Assembly: GCA_900542505.1 (NCBI GenBank)
Contig: UQNV01000044.1
Span: forward strand, 1 to 18,146
From: an uncultured Alistipes sp.
GTDB lineage: Bacteria > Bacteroidota > Bacteroidia > Bacteroidales > Rikenellaceae
Direction of reading: 5' to 3'
DNA length: 18,146 nt
Below the pieces are notes generated by a model. The model searched no databases. It saw nothing but the letters and a program-made list of their open reading frames with translations, and was not told the origin of the DNA. The position numbers and the translations under genes are program-made. This document shows positions 18,093 to 18,146 of the stretch, piece after piece. Within the stretch, counting starts at the first letter, position 1. Each line of letters begins with the position of its first letter.

Positions 18093-18146
18093 AGCGGAAG
18101 ACGAGGCTCAAACTCGCGACCCTTAGCTTGGAAGGCTAATGCTCTA
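18093..18146 (-). tRNA. tRNA-Gly (anticodon UCC), 5' part cut off by window edge
   Basis: On the minus strand the sequence enters inside the D arm (TAGAGCATTA), continues through an anticodon loop CTTCCAA with anticodon TCC and a T arm with TTTGAGC, and ends with the acceptor arm CTTCCGC and discriminator T. CCA is not encoded. Only the D stem 5' side and acceptor 5' arm are missing. A tRNA-Gly just upstream of tuf recalls glyT in the thrU-tyrU-glyT-thrT-tufB operon of E. coli; more tRNAs probably lie beyond the edge. Confidence 0.9.

Overview
The window looks like chromosomal DNA from a GC-rich member of the Bacteroidota, probably Alistipes or a close relative in the Rikenellaceae (inference; family-level placement is firmer than genus). 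Three things support this. Several transcription units start from the Bacteroidota-type promoter, with TTTG/TTTC at about -33, a 20-nt spacer and TAnnTTTG at about -7. Most start codons lack a Shine-Dalgarno sequence. The proteins (EF-Tu, RpoB, RpoC, an OmpP1/FadL porin, a single-chain L-serine dehydratase) are of the Bacteroidota type.

Left part, about 1-5000. A truncated tRNA-Ser(UGA) sits on the minus strand at the edge with its own promoter. Plus-strand units follow: a class I/II PLP aminotransferase behind a long GC-rich leader; an OmpP1/FadL/TodX-type outer-membrane transporter with a near-perfect promoter; tRNA-Arg(CCU), whose promoter lies inside the terminator region of the porin gene; and sdaA, iron-sulfur L-serine ammonia-lyase. 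These appear to be separate transcription units. An approximately 555-bp spacer (4775-5329) separates sdaA from the convergent rpoC. It holds a short decaying tandem repeat, a 16-bp perfect hairpin terminator for sdaA and a strong terminator for rpoC, with no credible gene.

Right part, about 5242-18146, is a minus-strand superoperon for transcription and translation, read from right to left: tRNA-Gly(UCC), tuf, tRNA-Trp(CCA), secE, nusG, rplK, rplA, rplJ, rplL, rpoB, rpoC, terminator. This is the widely conserved tRNA-tufB-secE-nusG-rplKAJL-rpoBC order. Gaps between protein genes are 13-43 nt, except for the 240-nt rplL-rpoB spacer. That spacer carries a hairpin plus U-tract that looks like the attenuator uncoupling ribosomal-stalk synthesis from RNA polymerase synthesis. 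A perfect 12-bp hairpin between tuf and tRNA-Trp probably protects the tuf mRNA end when the tRNA is excised.

The window is mainly conserved core genome. I see no mobile element, CRISPR array, phage gene, toxin or defence system. The points of interest are regulatory: the overlapping promoter/terminator at tRNA-Arg, the rplL-rpoB spacer, and the unusually strong Shine-Dalgarno at rplJ.
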